Origin: CAYPNF01 sp964411985
Lineage (GTDB): Bacteria > Verrucomicrobiota > Verrucomicrobiia > Limisphaerales > J093
Reading direction: 5' to 3'
DNA length: 64,000 bases
NCBI GenBank assembly: GCA_964411985.1
Contig: CAYPNF010000005.1
Span: forward strand, 124,001 to 188,000
The notes under the pieces are model-generated. The model ran no database searches and was not told where the DNA came from. It was given only the letters and a program-made list of their open reading frames with translations. The position numbers were made by a program, and so were the translations under genes. Position 1 is the first letter of the stretch. Each line of letters opens with the position of its first letter. Shown here piece after piece: positions 40,211 through 49,989 of this stretch.

Positions 40211-42615
40211 GACTGGTTTCCTGATGCGATGGGTTTGCCGTTTGCCACTCCTGCTGGACGCGTTGACCCGGAGAGAGGGTGGCGCCGGGTCAGCTTTTGT
40301 ACTCGATGGTTTCCCGCGTCCGCGACGTAGAGGTTGCCGCAGGAGTCCAGGGCGACGCCCCACGGGTTGCTGAACTCGCCCGGGGCAGTCCCGCGGCAGC
40401 CGATGATCTCGCTGCTTTTTCCCCGCGTATCGAAAACCTGGATGCGGCTGTTGCCAAACTCACAGACGAATCGCATCCCGGTCGCATCGATTTTGACATC
40501 GTACGGGTACCCTAATTGGCCGATCCCAGAACCGGGTTCGCCGTAGCTCTCGACCGCTTCCAGCGTTGGGGACAGGATCTGGATCCGGTGGTTGCAGGAG
40601 TCCGCCACATGAAGATTACCTTGGGCATCCAATCCCAGACCCTCCGGACGGTTAAACTGCCCCAACTCCTTGCCGTAGGTTCCAATCGACTTGACCCAGT
40701 TCGATCCTCCGGCCGAGAAGAGTTGCACCCTCTCGACGACTCCGTACTCGCTCAGGAAAGTCTGGCCTTGTGGGTTGACCGCGATGGCGCGCGGAAACGA
40801 AAGTTCACTCGAATTGGTGCCCTTGCGTCCCCACTGGTGCAGTAAGGTTCCATCCCTCGCATAGGAATTGACCCGCGAATAGTGTGGCTCCAACACCGTG
40901 ATCCGACCGTCCTGATCCAGGCACATGCCTTTCGGTTTGCCCAGATCGGTCTGGGGGAGTTGCCACGACTTCAGGAAGACGCCCGTCGAGGAAAACTTCT
41001 GAACCCTTCCGGTCATGTCCACCACATAAAGATTGTCGTCGGCGTCGACTGTGACAGAGCGAGGCTTGTTCAGTTGGCCGGGATTCGTGCCACGCGAACC
41101 AATGACGTCGACCCGCGCGAACAAAGGATCATTCAACTCCCGGGAACTTGGGCTCTTGGGGGAACATCCTGGCAGTAGAAGACAAAGCGAAACTCCTCCC
41201 AGCACCACGGATCTCCTGCCGAGCCAGCCGCTGCCGCTGAGTTGTCGTCCCAACGCTCCCCAGCCCAGGTAGAGGATTGCGGGAACCATGGCCAACCCCA
41301 CCAACCAGAGGGTCAGGGCGGTGATCTCCGGGTTGTGGCCGTAGTGGAGAAGGTTGAAAATGCGCAGCGAGGCGGTCTCGATGCCTGGGGGAATGATGAG
41401 CAGAAGGGTCTCCAGATCCCAGAGACAGAGCAGGTAGGTCGCGTACCAGGCGGCGCAGACTTGCGGCAGGATCTGAGGCCATTCTGCATGCCTGAACACG
41501 GTCCAGCGGTGGGAGGTCTCCAGGTGCACCATGTCCGTCAAGGCTGTACCGGCCGACCTTCGAGCCAGGGAACTCCCGCCCCAACCGACCACGAAGTAGC
41601 GCAGGCACAACGCCAACACCACGATGATGGGGCTGGAATACAGGAGCCCGGTTAGGTCGTGGTTGAAAACGAGAATCATCGCGAGTCCGATGAGCACTCC
41701 GGGGGTGAAGAAGGGAATCCAGACCCACCACCCCAGCCTTTTTCGGTGAAACAGCAGGCCACCTGCAGCGCTCAGGCTGGCTACGGTTGCGCCAAAGAAC
41801 AGCGACCAGCCCAGCGTGGGAGCGGAGGCATGGAAGGACGAGACCAGCGAACTTCCCGAAACAGATCCCCAAAGGAGAAAGACGAGCGGAACGGCGGCAG
41901 CCAAGGCAAACGTTATGGCCGTTGTGGCGCGGCAAAACCACAAGAGCGCACTTCCCAGCCGTTGTCTGAAAACCTCGTAACCAGCCGTCTTTACGGGCGG
42001 GTAGTGGAACTCGCTGGTACTGAGCCACCAAACGCCCGCCAGTGGCAAGAGGATCATCGGGATGGCCGTCTGCATGGCTGCCATGTAATCCCAAGTCGTG
42101 CTAAACCGGACGTAGAACTCGGCTGGGAAGACCTTCACCTGGAGAATGGACGGTATGGTGAATTGGTTGAACGTGAGTACAAAAACCACCAAGCCCGAGT
42201 GGAGCAAGCCAGCTTTAGCGGCTGGCCAAAGGAGGTGTTGAGCCAGCAGTCCTCCGGACAGGTCGGGTTCTGCTTCCAAAAGTGAGTTGCCCAGCCGCAT
42301 CAAGGCCCCTGCGACGGCGAAAGCCGGCAAAGGCCAGTAAAGCAGGGCCAGTAGCCAGGAGGCACCTCCCAAAGAGTAGATGGAGCAGGGGATGATGCCG
42401 CGCAGACTTCCCTCATGGCCGAGCAGGGCCAACCAACAGTCAGCTACGAGAAACGGGGGCAGCATCAGGACCAGAATGGCCGTCATCGTGAGGAACCTGC
42501 GGAGCCTGGGCCCAGACGCCAGCCAGCAAAGCGCTGCTATGCTTCCCAAGGCCAGCGCACCGGTAGTGGCGAGCAGACTTGAGGCGAGTGAGTTCAGTAG
42601 CAGGCTCCAGCTCAT
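40207..42615 (-). CDS. Fusion of ABC permease (Fe3+/thiamine type) with NHL-repeat domain
   Basis: The 802-residue protein has about twelve hydrophobic segments up to ~475. They are arranged as two permease halves like FbpB or ThiP (FTPGVLIGLAMILVFNHDL; an EAA-like loop is less clear). At ~470-490 comes a further hydrophobic stretch ending in a lipobox-like LLLPGC. Residues ~505-790 form NHL propeller repeats (GSRGTNPGQLNKPRSVTVD, NRPEGLGLDAQGNLHVADS, NPWGVALDSCGNLYVADA). The lipobox-like site inside the polypeptide suggests that a permease gene and an NHL lipoprotein gene became fused. It starts one base after the binding-protein gene and overlaps the VWA gene. No ABC ATPase is encoded nearby. 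Confidence 0.85.
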   Translation of the reverse strand: MSWSLLLNSLASSLLATTGALALGSIAALCWLASGPRLRRFLTMTAILVLMLPPFLVADCWLALLGHEGSLRGIIPCSIYSLGGASWLLALLYWPLPAFAVAGALMRLGNSLLEAEPDLSGGLLAQHLLWPAAKAGLLHSGLVVFVLTFNQFTIPSILQVKVFPAEFYVRFSTTWDYMAAMQTAIPMILLPLAGVWWLSTSEFHYPPVKTAGYEVFRQRLGSALLWFCRATTAITFALAAAVPLVFLLWGSVSGSSLVSSFHASAPTLGWSLFFGATVASLSAAGGLLFHRKRLGWWVWIPFFTPGVLIGLAMILVFNHDLTGLLYSSPIIVVLALCLRYFVVGWGGSSLARRSAGTALTDMVHLETSHRWTVFRHAEWPQILPQVCAAWYATYLLCLWDLETLLLIIPPGIETASLRIFNLLHYGHNPEITALTLWLVGLAMVPAILYLGWGALGRQLSGSGWLGRRSVVLGGVSLCLLLPGCSPKSPSSRELNDPLFARVDVIGSRGTNPGQLNKPRSVTVDADDNLYVVDMTGRVQKFSSTGVFLKSWQLPQTDLGKPKGMCLDQDGRITVLEPHYSRVNSYARDGTLLHQWGRKGTNSSELSFPRAIAVNPQGQTFLSEYGVVERVQLFSAGGSNWVKSIGTYGKELGQFNRPEGLGLDAQGNLHVADSCNHRIQILSPTLEAVESYGEPGSGIGQLGYPYDVKIDATGMRFVCEFGNSRIQVFDTRGKSSEIIGCRGTAPGEFSNPWGVALDSCGNLYVADAGNHRVQKLTRRHPLSGSTRPAGVANGKPIASGNQS

Positions 42616-42616
42616 T

Positions 42617-43582
42617 CTATCTTACAAAAAGGGTCTCAAGTTTCGTGGTTGTATCCACCAATTCCTTCGCGAGGTCGGTTAACAGTCGGTCCCAGTCGGT
42701 CTGCAGCGTCGCTTGTCCCACTCGCGAGGGATCCTCTCCCTCCAGTGCATCGGCTTTCACCAAAGCCTGGAGCGTCGATGACGAACGCAGGAATTCCGCT
42801 AACCGCTCCGCTTCGGTCGGGTGGGGACACCGTGCGACGATCCCCACGCTGTTCCGAATGAGAAGCATCTCCTCGCTCAGATCCAGGATGGCTATGGGGG
42901 CTCCACGGCGAAGCTGCCCTAGGGCGTCGTCGGAGTCGGTTAGGCCGATCCAGGCTTCCCCGGACGCGACCAACTTGGCAACCACGGAATTCCCGTCCAC
43001 CACCATGACCTTGTTGATGAGAAGGTCTTGGCACCAGCGATGCCAGCGCTCCTCACCCCAGCGTTGGTGGAGGGCTGCGAAGTGGGCTGCGGTGGTCCCA
43101 AACACGGGATAAGCCATCGCGACCTTGCCGCGCCAGGCGAACTGGGTGAGGTCCGCCAGAGAGCGGGGGGCCTGTGTTGCCTGGAGATGGTTGGTGTTGT
43201 AGATCAGTCGGCGGCTCCGGTACCCAACGCTGAACCATCCGTTGGTTTCGCGGAAAACTCCTGCCGTCGCGAGTTGCCTCGTGCGCAGCTCTTCGTTGCT
43301 CCAGAAGACGTCGCACTGCGGGCGTGCCTTCTCCGCCAGTAACCGGTTGGCCAGGCCGACGGTCTTCACTGCTTCGCTGTCGTATACCGCGCGCACTTGG
43401 ATTCCGGTTTGTTCGGTGAACTTGCGCAGGAGGGGCTCGGCAAAGACCTGGTCCTGGGAAGTGTAGATCACCACTTGGGGAGTCGGAGGAGCACAGCCGA
43501 ACAGGGCCAGCACCAGGCATAACAGAGCCAGGAATCCGTGCAGCGGATGCCAAGTTCGTGGTGATGCAGGAGGAGGGCGCAT
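42617..43582 (-). CDS. Solute-binding lipoprotein of an Fe3+-type ABC transporter
   Basis: The ATG at 43582 gives 321 residues; an upstream in-frame start overlaps the previous gene. A signal segment ends in the lipobox LALFGC. The mature part begins VVIYTSQDQVFAEPLLRKF, the standard opening of FbpA-like family 1 binding proteins, with GYRSRRLIYNT and DFKRRxG-like segments in the expected places. It would deliver iron or another ligand to the permease encoded directly behind it. Iron is the family's common ligand, but the tyrosine ligands were not confirmed. Confidence 0.85.
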   Translation of the reverse strand: MRPPPASPRTWHPLHGFLALLCLVLALFGCAPPTPQVVIYTSQDQVFAEPLLRKFTEQTGIQVRAVYDSEAVKTVGLANRLLAEKARPQCDVFWSNEELRTRQLATAGVFRETNGWFSVGYRSRRLIYNTNHLQATQAPRSLADLTQFAWRGKVAMAYPVFGTTAAHFAALHQRWGEERWHRWCQDLLINKVMVVDGNSVVAKLVASGEAWIGLTDSDDALGQLRRGAPIAILDLSEEMLLIRNSVGIVARCPHPTEAERLAEFLRSSSTLQALVKADALEGEDPSRVGQATLQTDWDRLLTDLAKELVDTTTKLETLFVR

Positions 43583-43592
43583 GAGGTGTTGG

Positions 43593-45434
43593 TCAGGCGG
43601 TTCGTCGGTGGTAATACCACCATTCCCACAAAAGCAGGGCAAAGGCACCCAGGGCCGCCCATCGCCATAGCTCGCGGCTTGCCGACGCCTGCCGGCTGGC
43701 TGCGACTCGCGTATACCGTCCCAGCTTGATCTCCGCTTGGGGTGTTGTGTCCGTCTCCGGCGCGTCCAGGAGGTTTACACAAAACTTGGCTTGGTTCGTT
43801 CCGGCAGAAAGTTCGTAGATCCCGCAACGCAAGGTGTCACCGAACACGACCTCGCGATCGCCCAAGAGCGCTGGTAACTCCTGCGTTGGCCCGGTCCCCC
43901 GTCGCACGCTGGCAGTCTGAATCGCAGTCCCGGCCGGTATCTGCAGGCGCAACGGGTCACCCGCTTTGACCATCGAAGCAGACGATTTCGCGCCCGCCGG
44001 ATTCAGCCACTCCAGAGCGTTGGCGATGAAGATGGGGAAGGAAACCCGGAGCGGCCAGGTGCTCTGCAACGGGTCGAACGCCAGCCAGATCAGGCGTCGT
44101 CGCGCTTGCTCCCCGGCAAGCAGAAGGGGTGCGTTCTGGCCGTCTACGATCGATTGCCCCCAACCGGGAGTCTGCGCAGCCAAAGCCTCGGTGATTTGCA
44201 CATTCTCCAAACCCACAAATCGCAGGATGGGGTGCGTGGTGTTCCAGTCCACAATGGAGGGAGACTCTACCTTGCCTGTCACGGTCAGCCAGTTGGTCTG
44301 GCTCCCGCGCACCGCCAGCAGATTTCCGGTGGGCCAAACCAGAGGCGGAACGTCGTCCAATACCACGATGTCCACATCGGGCGAAGCTTCAGCGAGATCC
44401 GGAGCCACTCCGAGCTCCACCCTGGGCGCCGAGGTCAGGGCTTTCTCGAGAAAACGGTTGCCCTTCGTAACCAGCAGCACGCGGATCGGTTGAGGCAGCA
44501 GGCTTTGAATGGAGACTTCATTATCCACCGCCAGGTCGTCCTCCAGATTGAGGCGCAACGTGAATACTCCATCCTGGTCTTGCGCCACCGTGAAGACTTC
44601 GCCTGAGGTTTGCCGTGCCTTCAGTTCCACCCCACGACTGCTGATAAAGCCTCCTTCAAAATGGAGTTCGAGGGTGCCGGCCAAGTCGTTCGTCGAGGCG
44701 TTGAAGAGGTTGACAAACACCGCGCGCCGGCTGGGATCGTCGGGGTGCGCACGAACATCCAAGTTCACGATTCCCGCGTTGCGCGCGGCTTTGCCGGAGG
44801 CATGGTAGATCAGGTTCAAGTTCTCGTTTTCGAACTCCGTGAGTGCCGGGAATGCGCCGTCACTGAAAAGGTGAATCTCCGCCTCGCTCCGGTCCTTCAC
44901 CAAAGACAACGCCAGTTTGAACGCATCCACCAGCCGGGTGGGGCCATCGGAAACCGTGCAGGCATCGAGGGCTCTTTTCAGTGCCACCTTGCTGCCAGTG
45001 GGCGACTGCATGACCTGGGTCTGCGGACCCGCAAGCAACACCACCATCTGGTCACTATCCTGAATGGACTGGGCCAGTTGGGAGGCTTCGGCTCGAGCCT
45101 TTTCGAACCGGGAAGGGGACTCATCCTTGCTCTGCATGGAGGCGGAGCCATCGAGAATGACGACCAGCAGTCGGCCTATTGCGGTCTTACTGGAGAGATA
45201 GGGACGCGCCAGTGCCACGACCGCGAAAGCAAGCAGGAGAATCTGGAGCACCAGCAGCCAATTGTGCCTCAGTTTTTGGAACGGAGCGCTCGCCTGGGTC
45301 TCCGCCAGAAACTTCTTCCAGAGGAGCGTGCTGGGGACAAGTTTCACCACCCTTTTGCGCTTCAGCAAGTAGAACAGGATGACCACGGGAATCGTGGCCG
45401 CAAAGAGGAACGCGACTGGAGCAAGGAAGCTCAT
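43593..45434 (-). CDS. BatA-type membrane protein with VWA domain
   Basis: The 613-residue protein begins with the double membrane helix of BatA-like proteins (LAPVAFLFAATIPVVILFYLLKRKR, second helix ~60-80). The VWA domain follows, with the metal site DGSASM near residue 97. A long extracytoplasmic beta region and a last membrane helix (WRWAALGAFALLLWEWWYY) end the protein. Family members act with MoxR ATPases and DUF58 proteins. It lies seven bases after the DUF58 gene and ten before the binding-protein gene. Confidence 0.88.
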   Translation of the reverse strand: MSFLAPVAFLFAATIPVVILFYLLKRKRVVKLVPSTLLWKKFLAETQASAPFQKLRHNWLLVLQILLLAFAVVALARPYLSSKTAIGRLLVVILDGSASMQSKDESPSRFEKARAEASQLAQSIQDSDQMVVLLAGPQTQVMQSPTGSKVALKRALDACTVSDGPTRLVDAFKLALSLVKDRSEAEIHLFSDGAFPALTEFENENLNLIYHASGKAARNAGIVNLDVRAHPDDPSRRAVFVNLFNASTNDLAGTLELHFEGGFISSRGVELKARQTSGEVFTVAQDQDGVFTLRLNLEDDLAVDNEVSIQSLLPQPIRVLLVTKGNRFLEKALTSAPRVELGVAPDLAEASPDVDIVVLDDVPPLVWPTGNLLAVRGSQTNWLTVTGKVESPSIVDWNTTHPILRFVGLENVQITEALAAQTPGWGQSIVDGQNAPLLLAGEQARRRLIWLAFDPLQSTWPLRVSFPIFIANALEWLNPAGAKSSASMVKAGDPLRLQIPAGTAIQTASVRRGTGPTQELPALLGDREVVFGDTLRCGIYELSAGTNQAKFCVNLLDAPETDTTPQAEIKLGRYTRVAASRQASASRELWRWAALGAFALLLWEWWYYHRRTA

Positions 45435-45441
45435 GCCCGGA

Positions 45442-46335
45442 TCAGCCCAGCACCTCCGCTTCCCGAAAGCGCCGTAGCAACAAGTCCTCCAGAGCGGTCG
45501 ATGAACTCACCATGAAATGACCCGCTCCCCGCGCACCAGCGTAGTCCCTCAGCTCTCCCACAAACTGCTCCAAGGTCTGGAGATAGGCTTGAAGTCGGAA
45601 TTTTCCAAAGGTTAACTCCTGCTCGAAGCCGGTCTCCGAATCCACCAATTTCAGGTCCCCGTACGTCGATGGCTGGAGCTCTTCGGGCGAAAGTACCTGA
45701 ACGAGGGTCACTTCGCTGCCGCGGGCCAGCAGCGCTTTGAGGCCGGCCTGATAGCCCTCGGGATCAAGAAAATCACTCAGGACGATGGATACCCCGGTGC
45801 GGCGCATTTGCAGGGCGCCACGACGCAGGCACTCGCCGATCCCAGCCGCCCCGCCCGCTCGGAGCTTTTCCAGATTCTGGAAGAACCGGAGCGTCGATCG
45901 TTTTCCCCTGACCTGGCGTAGTTCGGCCTGCGCCAGTGGGGGGATGGCGGTTGTGGGGAAAGGGACTACGCTCACTCGGTCAAAACTGCAGAGGGCGACA
46001 TATCCGATCGCTGCCGCGAGCCGACGGGCAAAATCGAACTTTGAAGGTTCCCCAAATCCCATCGATTCGCTGCAGTCCAGGAAGAGGGTCACTGGCAGTT
46101 CTCTCTCCTCCTCGTAAAGTTTGAGGAACAGTCGGTCGAGCCGGCCGTAGAGGTTCCAGTCCAGGTAACGCAGATCGTCCCCGGCGACGTAGTTGCGGTA
46201 ATCGGCAAACTCTACGGAGTGTCCGCGCGCACGGCTTCGCCTCTCCCCCTTGGCGGAGGTTTTGGTTCTACGGGCTGCCAGCAGTTGGCACTGCTCCAAC
46301 TGGCGCAGCAGCGAAGGAGGGAGCAGAGCGCTCAT
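45442..46335 (-). CDS. DUF58 family protein
   Basis: This 297-residue cytoplasmic protein shows the DUF58 signature RGHSVEFADYRNYVAGDDLRYLDW (shortened here to GHSVEFADYRNYVAGDD) and a VWA-like metal motif DCSESM near residue 110. It overlaps the MoxR gene by four bases, which points to translational coupling. DUF58 and MoxR proteins work as a pair in many bacteria. Confidence 0.93.
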   Translation of the reverse strand: MSALLPPSLLRQLEQCQLLAARRTKTSAKGERRSRARGHSVEFADYRNYVAGDDLRYLDWNLYGRLDRLFLKLYEEERELPVTLFLDCSESMGFGEPSKFDFARRLAAAIGYVALCSFDRVSVVPFPTTAIPPLAQAELRQVRGKRSTLRFFQNLEKLRAGGAAGIGECLRRGALQMRRTGVSIVLSDFLDPEGYQAGLKALLARGSEVTLVQVLSPEELQPSTYGDLKLVDSETGFEQELTFGKFRLQAYLQTLEQFVGELRDYAGARGAGHFMVSSSTALEDLLLRRFREAEVLG

Positions 46336-47345
46336 GCGACCGTCTGCGCCTTGGCCGCCGGCACTTCACGCGGAACGAGCTTGAGAATCTCCGCCGCGAC
46401 GTGGTCTGAAGTGATTCCCTCCGCTTCGGCTTCAAAATTGACCAGCAACCGATGCCGCAAGGCTGGCAGTACCGCCACCTCGATGTCCTCGAAACCTACG
46501 TTGAATCGTCCCTGCGCCAGAGCTCGCACCTTTCCTGCCAGGATCAGCGCTTGCGCCCCACGCGGACTGCTGCCAAACCGGAGGAACTGATTGACCATGG
46601 GCAACGCCGTCGCGGTTTTGGGGTGGCTCGCCAGAACCAGGCGAACGGCGTAGTCTTTGACGTGCGAAGCCACCGGCACTTCCCGGACCAGCCGTTGGAG
46701 CTGGATCAGTCGGTTCCCGTCAATGATCTTTGAGATTTGGGAACGCACGTTCTCGGTAGTGCGGTTCAGTACCTCGGTCAATTCTGAAGCGCTGGGATAG
46801 CTGACCACCAATTTGAAAAAGAAACGATCCAACTGCGCCTCTGGCAGGGGGTAGGTTCCCTCCTGATCGATCGGATTCTGAGTGGCGAGCACGAAGAACG
46901 GTTCGGCAAGCTTGCGCACTTCGCCCCCCGCCGTGACGCTGTGTTCCTGCATCGCTTCGAGCATGGCGGATTGCGTCTTGGGGGTCGCGCGGTTGATTTC
47001 GTCCGCCAGGATCAGATTGGCGAACACCGGGCCGCGCTGGAACTGAAACGCCCTTCCGCCTCCCGGGCTTTCCACCACCATGTTCGTTCCCAGGATGTCC
47101 GCTGGCATCAGGTCCGGGGTGAATTGAATGCGGTTGAAGGACAAATCCAGGACTTCGCCCAAGGTTCGCACCAAGAGAGTTTTTCCCAATCCTGGCACGC
47201 CCTCCAGCAGCACGTGCCCCGCCGCCAGGATCGCAGTGAGCGTTCCGTCAACGATCGATTCGTGCCCGACAATCACCTTGGCGATTTCTTTCCGCAGATC
47301 CTCGTACGTTACGCGAAACTGGGCAATTTCCTGCTCGGTACTCAT
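46332..47345 (-). CDS. MoxR-family AAA+ ATPase
   Basis: The ATG at 47345 follows the ribosome site AAAGGAA and gives 337 residues. Walker A is GVPGLGKT (near residue 46), Walker B LILADEINRA, followed by sensor 1 in ATQNPIDQEGTYPLPEAQLDRF. Full family length. MoxR ATPases act as chaperones that remodel VWA-protein partners, here presumably the three VWA/DUF58 proteins encoded behind it. Confidence 0.96.
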   Translation of the reverse strand: MSTEQEIAQFRVTYEDLRKEIAKVIVGHESIVDGTLTAILAAGHVLLEGVPGLGKTLLVRTLGEVLDLSFNRIQFTPDLMPADILGTNMVVESPGGGRAFQFQRGPVFANLILADEINRATPKTQSAMLEAMQEHSVTAGGEVRKLAEPFFVLATQNPIDQEGTYPLPEAQLDRFFFKLVVSYPSASELTEVLNRTTENVRSQISKIIDGNRLIQLQRLVREVPVASHVKDYAVRLVLASHPKTATALPMVNQFLRFGSSPRGAQALILAGKVRALAQGRFNVGFEDIEVAVLPALRHRLLVNFEAEAEGITSDHVAAEILKLVPREVPAAKAQTVA

Positions 47346-47361
47346 GTTTCCTTTCGATTCC

Positions 47362-49299
47362 TTACTTCTTGAGGTCGTCAAAGTATTCTTTCACTGCGTT
47401 TTGGTAGGCCCGGGGCACCTGATCCTGGCTCAAGGCGCTCTCCGCTTCTGTCTGAGCTGCACTGACCGCCTCTTGAATCACGACCGTGCTCTGTCCCTTT
47501 AGGCTGACACCCCTGAGGGTCACACTAGGCATCTGCCCCCCTGGGGACATCTGCCCCTTGAGCCTCGTCGGGACAATGCCTTCAGGCAGCTTGCCTTCCC
47601 CTCGGTCGGCGAGCCCTTTGGCCTCCGCGTCCTGACGTTGCACGCCGCTATTGTCCCACATTTCCGCCTCCGTCGGGGGTTCCATCCAGAGCGACTCATC
47701 AGCCCAGGTCCCCACGCCCTTGCCCGGTTTTCCCCCCTGCTTACCAGAGCCACCCGGTCGTTGAGCCATGGACCAGCCACTCCCATTCCCGAGCCCAGCT
47801 TGGGCCTTCCCCAAAGCCTGAAGCGCCGACTGGAGATCCTCCATGCCAGCCATCTGTTCCTGCAGCTCATCCAATTCCTTCGCAGCCTGCTGCATAGAAC
47901 TACCGGATTCCGTCTTCTGACCTTGCCGCAACTCCCTCAACGCCTTCTGCAGCTGATCGGAAACCTTGCCGTAGTCCTTCGCCGGGCCGATTGCTTTCTC
48001 CAGTTCCTGCTCCATCTTTTTCAATTGCTCGGCCGAAGGGGTGCCTGACGTGAGTTGCTTGGCCATCTTACGCAGCGTCTCCGCTGCCGGGGCGGTTTGC
48101 CCTCGCTCCAACTGCTCGGACAGCGTTTTACCCATGGCCTGAGCCTGTTGCTGCATTTTTTGTAGTGCCTTGGTCAGCTCCATCATCTTGGAAAGATCCT
48201 GGTCTGAGGCCTCCAAATTCTTGAGCACCTGGTCAATTTTCGCGGTCTGGAAAGACTCCATTGCCTGTTCCAGGCCATCCAGCGGAACATTCAGCCCCTG
48301 CGCTTGTTTTGAAAGGTTCGACAGCGCTTCCGAGAGGGCCTGTTTCTGCTCCGGGGTGGCGGCGGGACCTTGCGCGAACATTTGTGCCGCAGCCTCCCTG
48401 GCTTTCTGCAGCGCCTGTTCTAGTTTCTGCAGCGCTTCGGGAGCTGGAGATTTTTCTCCGAGCTGCTTCTGGAGCGCCTCCATCTGTTGCTGCAACTGCT
48501 CTGGGCTGGTTGTCTGCCCAGGGGCGCTGCTGCGCGCCATCTTCTCCAGATTCCGCAAAGCTGGGTTCTGGGCCAGGTTTTTGGCCTCCTGCCGAATCCT
48601 GTCTCCTACCTTTGCCAGTTCCTTCAAAGCTTCCTGCACAGCGGGTGGTTGGCGGCTCAATTGCGCACCCAGGTCGCCCACCGCCTTCAGAGCCTCTTGA
48701 GCCTTTTCCAGCGATGGAGACTTCCGTTCCGGGATCTTGCGCACTACTTCGACCAGTCCCTTCCCCACCTCCCGCACTTGCTCTTTTCCCTTCTCTTTCT
48801 GCTGATGAGCCTTGGATCGGTACTCAGGCGCGAATCCCACTGCGAAGGCCAGGGTGAGCAAAAGGAGCACGTACCGGCTGCAATGGGGAAGAGAGAAGGG
48901 TAAAAGGTGCCCGGCCGGTTTGGCCTTGAGCTGGTTGGAGGCGTCCAACACCACCAGATCCCGCCAAGGGCTCGCTTCGCGCTGGCTGCCAAGCTCCAGG
49001 GCGGTGCTCACTCTCTCCTTAAGGTTCAGGCTGGCATCAAGCCAAGCGGCTGCCTTCATGGCTGGCTCCTTCTTCCAACCTCGAGCCAGAGTGGTCGCGA
49101 CGACGCAGGCCACAGAAACAATCCCTGTCCATTGGCTGATCTCCAGTGGTACCGGAAACAGCTTGTAGATGAGCGTGCCCACCAGCCAAAGGGATGCGCC
49201 CAACAGCAACCCTTGCCATAGGCCACCCCAAGCACGCAAAAGCCGCCGCCGCCGCGCGACGTCGCGCACCACGTTTTTTAGGTAGTCAAATTGGCTCAC
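47362..49299 (-). CDS. Membrane protein with long Gln/Lys-rich coiled coil
   Basis: The 645-residue protein has two N-terminal helices (~25-45 and 56-70) and a third near 145-160. Residues ~165-480 form long alpha-helical heptads rich in Ala, Gln, Lys and Glu (LQQQMEALQKQLGEK, ALQKMQQQAQAMGKT). A Gly-rich stretch (SGKQGGKPGKG) and a C-terminal conserved-looking tail follow. It resembles DUF4175-like proteins that precede MoxR genes in planctomycetes and Verrucomicrobia, though I cannot confirm that. It is the first large gene of the operon, 16 bases before MoxR. Confidence 0.7.
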   Translation of the reverse strand: MSQFDYLKNVVRDVARRRRLLRAWGGLWQGLLLGASLWLVGTLIYKLFPVPLEISQWTGIVSVACVVATTLARGWKKEPAMKAAAWLDASLNLKERVSTALELGSQREASPWRDLVVLDASNQLKAKPAGHLLPFSLPHCSRYVLLLLTLAFAVGFAPEYRSKAHQQKEKGKEQVREVGKGLVEVVRKIPERKSPSLEKAQEALKAVGDLGAQLSRQPPAVQEALKELAKVGDRIRQEAKNLAQNPALRNLEKMARSSAPGQTTSPEQLQQQMEALQKQLGEKSPAPEALQKLEQALQKAREAAAQMFAQGPAATPEQKQALSEALSNLSKQAQGLNVPLDGLEQAMESFQTAKIDQVLKNLEASDQDLSKMMELTKALQKMQQQAQAMGKTLSEQLERGQTAPAAETLRKMAKQLTSGTPSAEQLKKMEQELEKAIGPAKDYGKVSDQLQKALRELRQGQKTESGSSMQQAAKELDELQEQMAGMEDLQSALQALGKAQAGLGNGSGWSMAQRPGGSGKQGGKPGKGVGTWADESLWMEPPTEAEMWDNSGVQRQDAEAKGLADRGEGKLPEGIVPTRLKGQMSPGGQMPSVTLRGVSLKGQSTVVIQEAVSAAQTEAESALSQDQVPRAYQNAVKEYFDDLKK

Positions 49300-49353
49300 A
49301 AGAGGAGTGGATCCTGCATCGTGAAGGCTCTCTCTGCCAGTGCAAACGACAAC

Positions 49354-49599
49354 TCACTGTCGTTCGTACTCTCCTTTGCTTACCTTCTTAAGTACCGTAA
49401 AACCAGCCTTCTTGGCATCGGTGATCGACAAAGGTTTAAGGAAGGTGGGGCTATTGAAGCTGGAGAGAACCTTGCGTACCTCCTTCTTGCACAAGGGGCA
49501 ATGGGTGAGAGGCTTGGCGCTCAGGGGACGCCGCAATGTGAACTTCCCGCCACAGATTCCACAGTCTCCCTCACAAAGTTCGTATTCGTACAACGGCAT
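49354..49599 (-). CDS. FmdB-family zinc ribbon protein
   Basis: This 81-residue protein starts MPLYEYELCEGDC and carries CGICGG and CPLCKKEVRK, the two knuckles of the FmdB putative regulatory zinc ribbon. A GAGG ribosome site precedes the ATG. It lies 54 bases before the operon of VWA genes in the same direction, and may be its first gene. Function of the family is unclear; a regulatory role has only been proposed. Confidence 0.83.
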   Translation of the reverse strand: MPLYEYELCEGDCGICGGKFTLRRPLSAKPLTHCPLCKKEVRKVLSSFNSPTFLKPLSITDAKKAGFTVLKKVSKGEYERQ

Positions 49600-49989
49600 A
49601 TATTGTTAGCCTCGACCGCGTGATAGCGGATGGTGCGTCCTCGACGATCCCAGCACGCTCGCGCGTCAGTCATAATCAATATAGTGGGGCTCTGGAGAAA
49701 AATCCAAGGCAAATGGCCGGCATAAAGGCTTGATTTCCAGGATACGACGTGCGCCCAGCCTGCCTACCTCGGCCGAGAGGGGTTGTTATAGATAAGGCAT
49801 TGGAATCCTAACAGTAAGTAGTGTTTGCAGAATGGTGTTTGTTTACCTCGGTGATCACGAGGGAATTTGTTGTTAACTGTTGGTCCAGTGAGCTTTTTTG
49901 CTTGTGCGAGTTCCACCGTTATGATTTCAATGCCATGAATCCGTCGTTTATCGCGCTTGTCCAACTAACAGACCGATTAGCAGAGACCT
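49600..49989. other. Long leader upstream of the TonB-dependent receptor
   Basis: About 390 bases without a gene. A perfect 10-base palindrome CTCGGCCGAG occurs near 49769. No cobalamin or other riboswitch consensus was recognised, nor a copy of the 15-base znuA palindrome. The length would allow a regulated leader. Confidence 0.4.

Noticed and set aside
49600..49989. Cobalamin riboswitch upstream of the TonB receptor
   Set aside because: The leader is long enough, but no B12-box consensus could be found.
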